The position numbers and the translations under genes are program-made. 64,000 bases of DNA from Moanibacter sp965226025 (lineage in GTDB: Bacteria; Verrucomicrobiota; Verrucomicrobiia; Opitutales; UBA2987), in assembly GCA_965226025.1 (NCBI GenBank), contig CBDDCD010000002.1, forward strand, positions 2,046,001 to 2,110,000. Reading direction: 5' to 3'. This document shows positions 25,623-33,854 of this stretch, in pieces; the stretch's first letter is position 1, and the number at the start of each line of letters is the position of its first letter. The notes below the pieces were generated by a model. It was not told the DNA's origin, did no database searches, and saw only the letters and a program-made list of their open reading frames with translations.

Positions 25623-26693
25623 CTAGAAACGGTACTTCAAGTTCACGCTGACCCCGAACATTTCGATATCGTTGCTGTTGATCCAGCCCGATACCGGTTC
25701 GCTTCCATCCTTCCGTAGATTGGGCACGTGACTGCGCAGCGGATCCCAGACGGTGCCATCACTGAAGGATTCAAAGTTCACCCAGCGGCCCTTCAGCCCC
25801 ACAGAGAGCGACTCTGTGAGCGCGTAATCGACCCCGAACAACACCTGATAACTAAAGAGCCTGTCACTCAGTTCGCTTTGTGCAACGCTGGTCGTTCCGG
25901 CCAAGTTGCGGCGGATCTCGGCGGCGTTGGGCAACCCTGCGCCCGTGCTAATCGCGGTGGGGTCGGGATTCCGCGCCCACACCCCCCCATAGCCTATATC
26001 GGTAAACCCCACCCCAACGCCAAACCCCACGTAGGGCGTGAGCCGGCTGCTGGTCCGGAAGTCGACATACAGGTTTCCGAACAGATTGTGCGAGCTGACG
26101 CTGTCTATGCGGTCGGTCGCCGTTCGAATTTCCTGGGCCAACTTGTCGGCGGTCTCGCCCGCGGCTCTGGGGACGTCGGACGTCTGGTAGTATTCGGTGT
26201 CGCGGTAGAAGTACTCCACCTCAAGACGGAACCGGCCCAGAAAGTGGTCCGGGTATTTCTCCCCCAAGCTATACCCCACCGCCATCCCGGCCAGAATGCC
26301 CTCGGCGCCGTCGAATGCGTTCTCCCAGTCTCCAGTCGCACCGCGATTAGGACCCGTACAGTTGTAGTTCTTGTACCTTGCCGTTTCTGTGACCGCCGCG
26401 AACATGGGATTGATGAACTCGTCACAGACGCTGGCCCGGTCGTTGGACATGCCGAGGATATCCAGGACGGGGCTGAAGTTGGCGCCAAGCTCGCTGCTTA
26501 GATAGAGTCCCGAACCGGCCCGCGCTGAGTGTGCTGTAAGAATCCACATAGCAGCGACAAAAAGCGTGAGTGAAACAACGAAACTCATTCCCCACCGGCC
26601 ATTTCTCATGCTTCGAGCGTGTCTAACTTTGAGACGGCATGTATCTTCGTTTGCGATCGACCTATTCACGGCCTGTTCAGTCAAATTGCCCAT
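25623..26693 (-). CDS. Outer-membrane beta-barrel protein
   Basis: 356 residues from ATG 26691-26693, preceded by GAGGAAG at ideal distance. An N-terminal extension of about 33 residues precedes the hydrophobic signal segment MSFVVSLTLFVAAMWIL with cleavage near SARA-GS. The mature part has eight to ten amphipathic strands, for example LYLSSELGANFSPVL, FRLEVEYFYRDTEYY, LTPYVGFGVGVGFTDIGYGG and YALTESLSVGLKGRWV, and ends VSVNLKYRF with the C-terminal Phe used for outer-membrane insertion. This is the pattern of small OmpA/OmpW-like barrels. Ligand or structural role unknown. It lies at the right end of the segment that splits the membrane methyltransferase gene. Confidence 0.8.
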   Translation of the reverse strand: MGNLTEQAVNRSIANEDTCRLKVRHARSMRNGRWGMSFVVSLTLFVAAMWILTAHSARAGSGLYLSSELGANFSPVLDILGMSNDRASVCDEFINPMFAAVTETARYKNYNCTGPNRGATGDWENAFDGAEGILAGMAVGYSLGEKYPDHFLGRFRLEVEYFYRDTEYYQTSDVPRAAGETADKLAQEIRTATDRIDSVSSHNLFGNLYVDFRTSSRLTPYVGFGVGVGFTDIGYGGVWARNPDPTAISTGAGLPNAAEIRRNLAGTTSVAQSELSDRLFSYQVLFGVDYALTESLSVGLKGRWVNFESFSDGTVWDPLRSHVPNLRKDGSEPVSGWINSNDIEMFGVSVNLKYRF

Positions 26694-26808
26694 CGGTTCT
26701 TCCTCGCAACCTCGTCTCCGCTCGCGCGGCCAAGATGATTCCGCGGTCACCTTCCCAAGTTCGGCAACCGCCAACTTGCATGATACTGGCCTTCCCCGAC
26801 CGATTGTC

Positions 26809-27000
26809 AAGGTAGAGGAGCATGCCAATCAACCCGGTAGCGGCGATAGGCCGCAAGGCAAGGAGGATGAAGAGCCCTTCCTGGCGGCGATCCAGCTTTT
26901 CGCCGGTTGCCTGGGATTTGATTCGGTGCCAGGCACCAATGGGAATAATGAAGGCAAAGCCGAGCATTAGGATAATCCGAAATGTCTGTTCGTGGTTCAT
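26809..27000 (-). pseudogene. N-terminal third of the split isoprenylcysteine methyltransferase-type protein (part 1)
   Basis: ATG at 26998-27000 starts MNHEQTFRIILMLGFAFIIP, a first membrane helix, followed by GAWHRIKSQATGEKLDRRQE and a second helix ending GLIGMLLYL at 26809. The natural reading ends there; the frame then continues into unrelated sequence (DNRSGKASI...) to 26677. The next residues expected for this family are found, in register, at 7157-7159 onward (IDPSKMAWSSLPLPLWLRW). AAGG occurs at both break points (7160-7163 and 26809-26812). Together the pieces give 199 residues. Confidence 0.85.
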
Positions 27001-27506
27001 GTCAGGTGATTGGTCGTCGAGTTCGAAGATCGTGCATGCGAGATTCTTGTTTCAATATTCGATCTTAAAAGTTCCGGTGTCAGGTGACAATAGGGCCATC
27101 GGAGTATGAATCTTCGGCCTAAGCTTCGTCGTCAACCTTGTCGAAAAGAGCCCCTTCGATACCCACAGCGCCCGATTGTCAACCGAGACGGTTGACCTAC
27201 GCCTGGCGGCACTCGTAGGACAAGCGTCTCGCTTGTCTAATTCTGCGGACCAACGATCCCGATAGCCCGATACGCCCTCCATGGATTTTGCCGTATGCCT
27301 CTGTGTCTTCCGTGCTCTGCGGTTGCGTGATCCAAACCCGAAAACAATAACTTCGTGTCGACTTCTCATCAGGACCGACAGGGTTCGTTCAATTCAGCTC
27401 GGCAGGCAGGAGATTCGAGAGGACAACGGATGGGAACCATAGGATTAATCCGTTGCCTTTTCCCCGCGACAGCGGAGACTTCCTGAAAGTTCTATCGGCA
27501 AATCTA
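27001..27506. other. Non-coding region with hairpin
   Basis: No gene recognised. Contains the hairpin at 27219-27237 and a stretch near 27300 (CTCTGTGTCTTCCGTGCTCT) of the simple-motif type common in intergenic DNA of several environmental phyla. Confidence 0.5.
27219..27237. repeat. Hairpin GACAAGCG-TCT-CGCTTGTC
   Basis: Perfect 8-bp stem with a TCT loop. The hairpin at 35670-35688 has the same 8-TCT-8 design with a different stem, so these may be members of one class of intergenic palindromes. Confidence 0.6.
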
Positions 27507-27923
27507 ATGTTTGGCGCCAAACGTCTCAAAGAAAAGTTTGCATTCCTCTTCCCAATCGCGGCATGTCTCCTCTTCGCTGCCTGTGGGTCGAACCTCGAGG
27601 AGTCAGCAGGGACCCCTATTTCGTCGGTTCAGCTTGCGGAGCGAATTAGGGCGGGCTGGCCTCCGGTGATCTTGGACGTCCGGTCCGGCGAGGAGTTTGG
27701 ACAGGGTCACATTCCGGGCGCAATTAACATCCCCCACGACGAGCTGGCAGGACGCTTGGCGGAGCTCTCAATTTCGAAGTCCGAAGAGATCGTCGTGCAC
27801 TGCCAGAGTGGTCGGCGAGCCCAGAAGGCGAGAGCAACATTGCGCGACAACGATTACTCCAATGTCCGCGATCTGAGCGGCCACTGGCAGGGGTGGAAGG
27901 CGGCTGGACTTCCCACCGAGTAG
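27507..27923 (+). CDS. Rhodanese-domain lipoprotein
   Basis: 138 residues. The start at ATG 27507 gives a lipoprotein signal (FLFPIAACLLFAACGS) with lipobox FAAC, so the protein should be anchored on the periplasmic side. The rhodanese domain follows: PVILDVRSGEEFGQGHIPGA, then the active-site loop VVHCQSGRRAQKA with the catalytic Cys, and a C-terminal DLSGHWQGWKAAGLP. Single rhodanese domains move sulfane sulfur or act in redox/stress responses. The gene stands alone. A TTG 54 bases upstream is an alternative start but would place extra residues before the signal. Confidence 0.85.
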   Translation: MFGAKRLKEKFAFLFPIAACLLFAACGSNLEESAGTPISSVQLAERIRAGWPPVILDVRSGEEFGQGHIPGAINIPHDELAGRLAELSISKSEEIVVHCQSGRRAQKARATLRDNDYSNVRDLSGHWQGWKAAGLPTE

Positions 27924-28473
27924 CGCCCGCATCTCGGACTCGTCTCGGCGGAGCGCTCGCGTGGAGACGGATCAATCGAAAGTGAAACTCCGGCCGTGGA
28001 ATCCTTGATTCCTGTCCGTTGCCGTGCTTTCATCCGTTGCGAATCAAACCGTGCAATGGCCCGCTCAATTCCGTTTGAGTGGAATCTGCACCGCAGCCTC
28101 ATGGATTACCTTCGCTAGGAGTCTTATAGTAGCTCCAAGTTATTCATCAGTGGGGCCGAGTGGAGCCGAAGGAGTAACTCGGCGAGGTCCCATTGTGAGT
28201 AGCTTGGCAGAAGCTGGGTTGGCTATGGGGCAAGGAGTTTGTTTCTCTGGAGGAGTTAATTTTCAAAGGCGGCCGTCCACTACGAACTTAGGAGGCAGTC
28301 GTGAGACGACTTCCGACAGAATTTCGAGTAGACGGCTTGCCTGGATGACCGATAACGAACCCTCAGTTTGTATCCTCATAGCAGGATCCACTATAAGAAC
28401 TTCGCCTGGACATCCAGCGCCTTTGAAAACCACAAAACGAATAAAACAGAAGGGAAGGTAATTGATCAAAGGG
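27924..28473. other. Non-coding; dispersed 40-bp repeat and possible bridge-RNA region of the IS110 element
   Basis: Contains repeat copy 28017-28056. The part from roughly 28150 to 28473 lies directly upstream of the IS110-type recombinase, where IS110-group elements are known to encode a structured guide (bridge) RNA. No RNA fold was computed here. Confidence 0.35.
28017..28056 (+). repeat. 40-bp dispersed repeat (copy 1)
   Basis: Begins CGTTGCCGTGCTTT; matches 39429-39468 at about 33 of 40 positions in the same orientation. Confidence 0.55.
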
Positions 28474-29785
28474 ATGCAGAAAAGCGAAAAAACTAATCCA
28501 TACAGTGTGGTTATAGGGATCGATTGGGCGGATCAGAAAAATGATCTTTGGATGATCGAGAGGGAAACGGCAGGAGGGAGTCACCGGCAGGTGGCTCAGG
28601 ATGCGATAGCGTTGCATGGTTTTGCCGTGGAGATGAGAGAAAGGTATGGGCGTGAGGGAAAGCGCGTCGCCATCGTGGTGGATCAGAAGCGTGGCGGGTT
28701 GATCAATTTTCTGATCGGATTGGAGTTTGTCGATATCTATCCGGTGCATGCGGCCAGTGCGAAGGATTATCGACAGGCATTGTATCCTTCCAGGGCCAAG
28801 AGCGATCCGGTCGATGCGCAATTGCACGCGGAATTTTTCCTCAAACATCCCGAGCACTTTGAGAAGTGTCTGAGACCGGACAGTGTGGAGACGCGCGAGC
28901 TCAACCTGTTGTGTGAGGACCGGCGTGGATTCGTCGATCAGGCGACTCGCTTCGAGCAGCAATTGTGCAGTTGTCTGAAGCAGTATAACCCATTGGTGTT
29001 GAAACTGTTCAATGACTTGGGCAGTGCTATGTGTCTGCGCTTTGTTCTACGCTGGCCGACGCTTAAGAAGGTCAAGAGCGCATCGGCGCAAGGGTTGCGA
29101 AAGTTCTTTTATAAGCATAACAGCCGCAGCGCCGCGAAAATCCAGGAGCGCCTGGAGTTGATCGACCAGGAAGAGGCCTTGACCGAGGATCCTGCGACTC
29201 TGGAGGCGTACAGTCGCAAAGCGCAGACTCTGGCCAAACAGCTTTTGGCCCTGCAACCGCAGATCGAGGCCTACGAGGAGCGTATCAAGGAACTTTTTCG
29301 CACCCATCCCGATGGCCCCTATGTTCAGCGGCCTTCCCGGAGCCGGCGAGGCCCTCAGCCCTCGGCTGCTGTGCGCCTTTGGGACCGATCGTTCGCGTTT
29401 CGAAACGGCCCGGAACATGACCCAGTGGAATGGTTCAGCTCCAGTCACCATCAGCAGCGGTCAGCACAAAAACAGCAGCCAGGCAAAACGACTGGTCACC
29501 TGGCGGTGGTCCGCGCCCACCTTTGTCCGCCAGAGCTTTGTTGAATTTGCCGCCCATTCGATCCGAAACTGCGACTGGGCCAACGCCTACTATCAAATTA
29601 AAAAAGAACAGGGCAAATCCCGCCAAACCATCCTTCGAGCGCTCGCTCTGAAATGGACCCGCATTCTCTTTCGCTGCTGGCAAAATAACCAGAATTACGA
29701 CGAGCACAGATACCTCGAATCACTCCAAAGGCGCGATTCACCGGTATGGCATAGACTCCAGCAACTAAACGGCCACGCCCTCTAA
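28474..29785 (+). pseudogene. IS110-family transposase (DEDD recombinase), frameshifted
   Basis: The N-terminal DEDD domain is present: VVIGIDWADQKNDLWMIE with the first Asp, FLIGLEFVDIYPVHAASAKD, and SRAKSDPVDAQLHAEFFLKH with the S-D-x-x-D-A motif. The frame is good to about 29316 (THPD); then one extra G (GATGGCC for GATGCC) shifts it and the C-terminal Tnp_20-like domain continues in another frame: APMFSGLPGAGEALSPRLL, MTQWNGSAPVTISSGQHK and a long helical end to 29785. Without that base it would be about 437 residues, a normal IS110 length. It is therefore either a recent pseudogene or a base-call error. An ACAGAAAA...TTTTCTGT pairing at 29786-29841 follows the gene. Confidence 0.8.
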
Positions 29786-29913
29786 ACAGAAAATGAGTAC
29801 TATTTCAAAAAATCCCTTGACGGACCACCTCAGTTTTCTGTCTGTATGAAGTTGGGCGCATTTAACGACCTTCAATCTCCGGTCCGAAGTTTAGGTCCAT
29901 TGCGAAGTGAAAA

Positions 29914-29930
29914 GTCCGACAGATTCCTAG
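29914..29930 (-). repeat. Half-unit of the CTAGGAATCTGTCGGAC repeat
   Basis: GTCCGACAGATTCCTAG, the exact reverse complement of 50971-50987. The surrounding words TTGCGAAG and AAAGTCCGACAG also recur at 51000-51030, so this is a partial copy of that hairpin element. Confidence 0.6.
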
Positions 29931-30042
29931 CCCGTGATGATCGATTGGGTATGGGCCGTAATCGAGGTGGATATCAGACAGGAAGGTGCTGATCGGTTTC
30001 TCTTGAGAAATTGATCATGGAGTGCGATTTCAAGGCGGAAGG

Positions 30043-31929
30043 ATGCCTATATTCACGAAACTGGATCAATTTTGGTATGGGAAAGCATTTATCTCCCTGC
30101 CCATGTCTTTGCTCCTGGTACCTTCTACACAGAGCTTCGCCCAGGATGCGAAGATATTTTTGACTCTACCTGAACTGACTGTAACCGAAGCGAGAGTCGC
30201 CAATTCAGAACCGGCCGGGAGCTTTGCTACAACCGTAACCGGGCTGCGCTACGAGCCTCTGATCGATCTCCAGTCTCGGAATATTGCGGAGGCCCAGGGT
30301 GATGTGACGGTTCGAGGAGGTATCTTTGAAAACACCGGATTCAGAGTAGGGGCGGCCACGCTGTTCGACCCGCAGACGGGACATTATTTTCCCGAGATCC
30401 CGATCGATCCGGCCATGCTCTCTGCCCCGGGAGTGATTACCGGGATTGAAAATGCTCATGCCGGGTTCAACTCGACGGTTGGAACGGTGAATTACGCTTG
30501 GGACACTATTGGTAAGGGTGGTGAAGCTGGGATCGGCCTGGGAGACAATAGTTTCAATCTCCAGAGGATATATGTCGGTGAGCTGATTGAATACCTTGAT
30601 AGGGAGAAAACGGTGGGGTTAGATTTTTCATTCGCCCGATCGGAGTCCGATGGGACGCGTCCCAATGGCGACCACGACTTCAATCGATACGCGGGAAGAG
30701 TTCAGATACGCGGCGAGCGATCACAGACCGACTTCGTTGCCGGCTACCAATCGAAATTCTTCGGGTGGCCCAACATGTATACGCCTTTCAATGTCAACGA
30801 GTCTGAGAACTTGCAGTCGACTCTTTACCTGATCAACCACCGACAAAACTCCGCAGAAGGGAGTATTTTCGAATTCACCGGTTACTACCGGCGGCATAGA
30901 GATGATTACGAATTCAACCGTTTCGTGCCCGGTCAGTTTAATCCCTTTCAGCACGAAACGTTCGTTTGGTCCGCCGGATTCGAAGGGAGGCAGTCGTTGC
31001 GGGATCTCGCCTTCAACTACAGCGGTCAGTTCGTGGCTGATGAGATTACTTCGAGCAACCTGGTGTTCGGGCCTTTCCGCTCCAGAAGCTACTATAAATT
31101 CTCCATCGTCCCGGAGTGGCGACGTGTCTACGAAAAAGGGACGGAACTGATTGTGCGAGCCGGTGCGAGTTTCGATGACAGCAATCGGGATGGTTCGAAA
31201 GTGTCTCCTATGGCGTCACTCGCCCTTTCCAGGAATGACGGCAACGGCAGCGGTCAGCGTTTGTATTTCGAGGTTGCGGAGAGCAGCCAGGTCCCGGGAT
31301 ACACTGTCATTGGCGCCAATCCCAATGCGGGTCTTTTTCGCGGTAAACCCGACGCCGCGCGCGAGCGAAGCAGAAATATTGAAGTCGGAGCTGAGTTTGG
31401 TCGCCCGAGGTGGCGAAGCCATGTCGCCATCTTCTACCGGATCGATCGTGACCTACTGGATTGGACTTTCAGTTTTGACCGCACCTCCGCGCGCTCCGCC
31501 AACCCTGTGGATATCGATACTTTTGGCGGCGAGTTTATTTTTCTAACCAGCTGGGAAGATCTTAATTTGATCCTCGGTTACACTTTCCTCAGCAAGAACG
31601 AGGATTATGGGAGCGCGGAAGTTGACGCCAGTTTCTACGCATTGAACTATCCCCGGCATCGTTTCACCGCGGCTCTCACCTATCGCTTTCTGGATCAGTT
31701 CGAACTGCGCATGGATAATGAGTTCCGTTCTCAAGAAGAGAATCCACTGCGGCATAGCGCAGACAATGCCGCAATCTCCTCCCTAGGCTTGAATTGGATA
31801 TCTCCCCAGATTGAGGGCCTAGGGCTGGGCTTAACGGTGGATAACCTTTTCGATAGCGATTTCGAGGAAATCCCCGCCACACCGGCGGTTCGACGGCAGG
31901 TGTCTTCATTTCTAACGTATCGGTGGTAG
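30043..31929 (+). CDS. TonB-dependent receptor, short barrel type
   Basis: 628 residues from ATG 30043 (AAGG seven bases upstream). The signal peptide ends SFA-Q near residue 34; LPELTVTEARV is the TonB box. The plug is of a distinctive kind: NIAEAQGDVTVRGGIFENTG, FDPQTGHYFPEIPIDPAML and NAHAGFNSTVGTVNYAW replace the usual LRG-P-G-F-G motifs. The barrel ends QVSSFLTYRW with a terminal aromatic. This plug type is, as far as I recall, seen in Verrucomicrobiota receptors, which is one hint at the host lineage. It is followed 44 bases later by a GNAT gene. Ligand unknown. Confidence 0.88.
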   Translation: MPIFTKLDQFWYGKAFISLPMSLLLVPSTQSFAQDAKIFLTLPELTVTEARVANSEPAGSFATTVTGLRYEPLIDLQSRNIAEAQGDVTVRGGIFENTGFRVGAATLFDPQTGHYFPEIPIDPAMLSAPGVITGIENAHAGFNSTVGTVNYAWDTIGKGGEAGIGLGDNSFNLQRIYVGELIEYLDREKTVGLDFSFARSESDGTRPNGDHDFNRYAGRVQIRGERSQTDFVAGYQSKFFGWPNMYTPFNVNESENLQSTLYLINHRQNSAEGSIFEFTGYYRRHRDDYEFNRFVPGQFNPFQHETFVWSAGFEGRQSLRDLAFNYSGQFVADEITSSNLVFGPFRSRSYYKFSIVPEWRRVYEKGTELIVRAGASFDDSNRDGSKVSPMASLALSRNDGNGSGQRLYFEVAESSQVPGYTVIGANPNAGLFRGKPDAARERSRNIEVGAEFGRPRWRSHVAIFYRIDRDLLDWTFSFDRTSARSANPVDIDTFGGEFIFLTSWEDLNLILGYTFLSKNEDYGSAEVDASFYALNYPRHRFTAALTYRFLDQFELRMDNEFRSQEENPLRHSADNAAISSLGLNWISPQIEGLGLGLTVDNLFDSDFEEIPATPAVRRQVSSFLTYRW

Positions 31930-31973
31930 ATTGGAGAAACTGTTGCAACAGCGGCTCTCTTCTTTCAGCCTAA

Positions 31974-32408
31974 ATGGGCACAGATGAACCCGAATCGAAT
32001 GGACTGGTTAAAAACGATCAGAACTCCCTATCTTTACGTCGTGGCATTCATCCTTTTCAATGGCTTGATGCTTACTTCCGCGAGTCTGAACGGCATCCGT
32101 TCTTCATGCTATTCGAGGGGCAGCTTGCGGGGTTCGTGTTAGTGCGAGAAGGAGGGACTGCCGAGGATTTCGATTACCAGATCGCGGAATTCTTTGTCTT
32201 CAGGCGATTCCGAAGACAGGGAATTGGGCAAAGGGCGGCACGATCTGCATTGGCTCTGTTTCCGGGAATATGGTGCATCGGATTCTGCGAGGACAATCTA
32301 CCCGCGGTTCGTTTCTGGCGTTCGTTTGCCAGCGGATTCAGAAAAATGAAACTGCAACCTGAACCGAGCCGGGAGCATCGGGGAAGGTACTTGATCACGA
32401 TCGAATAG
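31974..32408 (+). CDS. GNAT-family N-acetyltransferase
   Basis: 144 residues; acetyl-CoA-dependent acyltransferase fold. FFMLFEGQLAGFVLVREGG gives strands 2-3, YQIAEFFVFRRFRRQGIGQRA is strand 4 with the pyrophosphate-binding R-R-x-G-I-G loop, and CEDNLPAVRFWRSFASGF is the motif B helix region. The first 30 residues are weakly GNAT-like, so the N terminus may be replaced or truncated. Stop codon overlaps a strong hairpin (32407-32436). Acceptor substrate unknown. Confidence 0.8.
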   Translation: MGTDEPESNGLVKNDQNSLSLRRGIHPFQWLDAYFRESERHPFFMLFEGQLAGFVLVREGGTAEDFDYQIAEFFVFRRFRRQGIGQRAARSALALFPGIWCIGFCEDNLPAVRFWRSFASGFRKMKLQPEPSREHRGRYLITIE

Positions 32409-32436
32409 CCTGGAAATCTGAGAAGATTTCCAGGCT
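32407..32436 (+). terminator. 13-bp perfect hairpin at the stop codon, member of a repeat pair
   Basis: AGCCTGGAAATCT-GAGA-AGATTTCCAGGCT. Likely stops or stabilises the upstream mRNA, though no T tract follows. A diverged copy with the same architecture is at 50943-50972 (24 of 30 positions). Confidence 0.6.
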
Positions 32437-32447
32437 AACAGAGGCAG

Positions 32448-32891
32448 ATTGAGTTCCAGGTTGTTGAAGACGAAGACTTCGAGTTTGCCCATGACATCAG
32501 CAAGGCGAATATGGAAGCGCTCGTGGAAAAACACTACGGAGGTTGGAACAGCGAAATCCTTCGCCAGGACTTTGGACGACATGAGGATCGTATCGTCTTC
32601 GCTGATGACGTGAAGATAGGATTCCTGAGCTATAAGTTGGAAAACCAGAGCCTTTTTCTGCGAAACATTCAGATCGTGAAGGGGAAGCAGGGACAGGGAT
32701 TCGGCACTCGAGTCATGAAGGAGCTGGAGAGAGTGGCACTTGACAGCGGGTGCAACTCCTTGTCACTAGCGGTATTTCCGGATAATCCGGCAGACCGATT
32801 CTACCGAAGGCTGGGTTTTACGGAAATCGGAAAACATAGAATGCTGATTATGATGAAAAAGAGTTTGAGTGAGGAAGGCGTGTCTCCATGA
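32448..32891 (+). CDS. GNAT-family N-acetyltransferase, possible ATT start
   Basis: GNAT protein whose recognisable sequence begins before any standard start: codons from 32448 read (I)EFQVVEDEDFEFAHDISKAN, the normal first strand and helix of the fold, then the ATG at 32511. ATT at 32448-32450 has AGAGG just upstream, so ATT initiation, or loss of an ATG, are the two explanations; starting at 32511 would delete the first strand. The acetyl-CoA loop is IVKGKQGQGFGTRVMKELE and motif B is VFPDNPADRFYRRLGFTEIG. 147 residues from ATT. The stop overlaps the next gene's ATG (ATGA). Confidence 0.8.
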   Translation: MEFQVVEDEDFEFAHDISKANMEALVEKHYGGWNSEILRQDFGRHEDRIVFADDVKIGFLSYKLENQSLFLRNIQIVKGKQGQGFGTRVMKELERVALDSGCNSLSLAVFPDNPADRFYRRLGFTEIGKHRMLIMMKKSLSEEGVSP

Positions 32892-33391
32892 AAGTCGAAA
32901 TCCGGCATGCCGAGCCCGATGACTATAGGGCCATTCAGCAGTTGTACACTCAGCCCAAGGCCATTGAAGGTACACTGCAGATTCCGTTTCCGTCAGCCGA
33001 GTTGTGGAAGAAGCGCCTGGCTGAGAAACCGGAGAACCATTACGTCCTAGTCGCCTGCGTCGATGGTAAGATCGTCGGTTCGCTTGGACTTACCTCTGTT
33101 TCACGTTCTCCAAGGCGAAGGCATGCCGCGGGAATCGGCATGGCGGTTCACGATGAATGGCACGGTCGAGGTATTGGCACTGCTCTGGTTGAGGCGGCGA
33201 TTGAACTGGCCGAGAAGTGGCTCAATGTTTCTCGGCTGGAATTGACCGTCTTCACCGATAACGAGCCCGCCGTAAAGCTCTATGAGAAATCCGGATTCAA
33301 GAAGGAGGGCACTCATGAGAAGTACGCCTTCCGCGATGGAGAGTATGTTGATACTATCAGCATGGCGCGGATTAGACAGTCCGAACCATAA
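32888..33391 (+). CDS. GNAT acetyltransferase, AaaT/YhhY-like (L-amino-acid N-acetyltransferase)
   Basis: 167 residues closely following the pattern of Escherichia coli YhhY (AaaT), which acetylates L-Phe and L-Met: IRHAEPDDYRAIQQLYTQPK, GTLQIPFPSAELWKKRLAEK, SRSPRRRHAAGIGMAVHDEW, RGIGTALVEAAIELAEKWL, LELTVFTDNEPAVKLYEKSG and YAFRDGEYVDTISMAR all have direct counterparts. The acetyl-CoA loop is HGRGIGT. ATG overlaps the preceding stop codon, so translation is coupled to the upstream GNAT. The substrate assignment rests on family resemblance alone. Confidence 0.85.
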   Translation: MKVEIRHAEPDDYRAIQQLYTQPKAIEGTLQIPFPSAELWKKRLAEKPENHYVLVACVDGKIVGSLGLTSVSRSPRRRHAAGIGMAVHDEWHGRGIGTALVEAAIELAEKWLNVSRLELTVFTDNEPAVKLYEKSGFKKEGTHEKYAFRDGEYVDTISMARIRQSEP

Positions 33392-33438
33392 GTTTTCCGT
33401 TCTCCTCGTTCGACACTTCGGACATCGATCCGAAAGGG

Positions 33439-33854
33439 GTGATCGATGGTTACGCCGTCTGGTCCCGGAACTATGACGAAATGGTGACAGACAATCTGGA
33501 CGGCCCGATTCTCGAGCGGTTCCGGCCGCATCTTTCATGTCCGGACATGGATATTCTGGATCTCGGCTGCTCAAGGAGAAGGCGACATTCCTGCTTATTG
33601 ACTATCATCCGCATATGCTTCTGTGCGGGAAAGGCACTTCATTTCCGGATCCTGAGGGAAACCTGGTCGCGATCCGGAATTATGTCCATCTATTGAGGGA
33701 TCATACGAGCATCGCGAAAGAGTTGGGATTTCAATATGTGGCGTTCGAGGAAAGCCTGATCACGCATTCCGCTACCTACCGGATCGAGGCCTGTAGCGGA
33801 AGGTGGCAGCTTCGCGATCTTCCATGGAAGACCCACGGTACTCGTGAGGGGTAA
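33439..33854 (+). pseudogene. SAM-dependent methyltransferase with internal deletion
   Basis: The first part, IDGYAVWSRNYDEMVTDNLD followed by FRPHLSCPDMDILDLGCS, is a class I methyltransferase N terminus ending exactly at motif I (D-L-G-C-G-T-G). In another frame it resumes with KEKATFLLIDYHPHMLLCGK, then FPDPEGNLVAIRNYVHLLRD and LGFQYVAFEESLI, the C-terminal third of the same family. The middle, with the remaining AdoMet site, is missing: roughly 100 codons appear deleted at about 33573. The product cannot bind AdoMet. GTG at 33439 follows GAAAGG. Confidence 0.75.
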
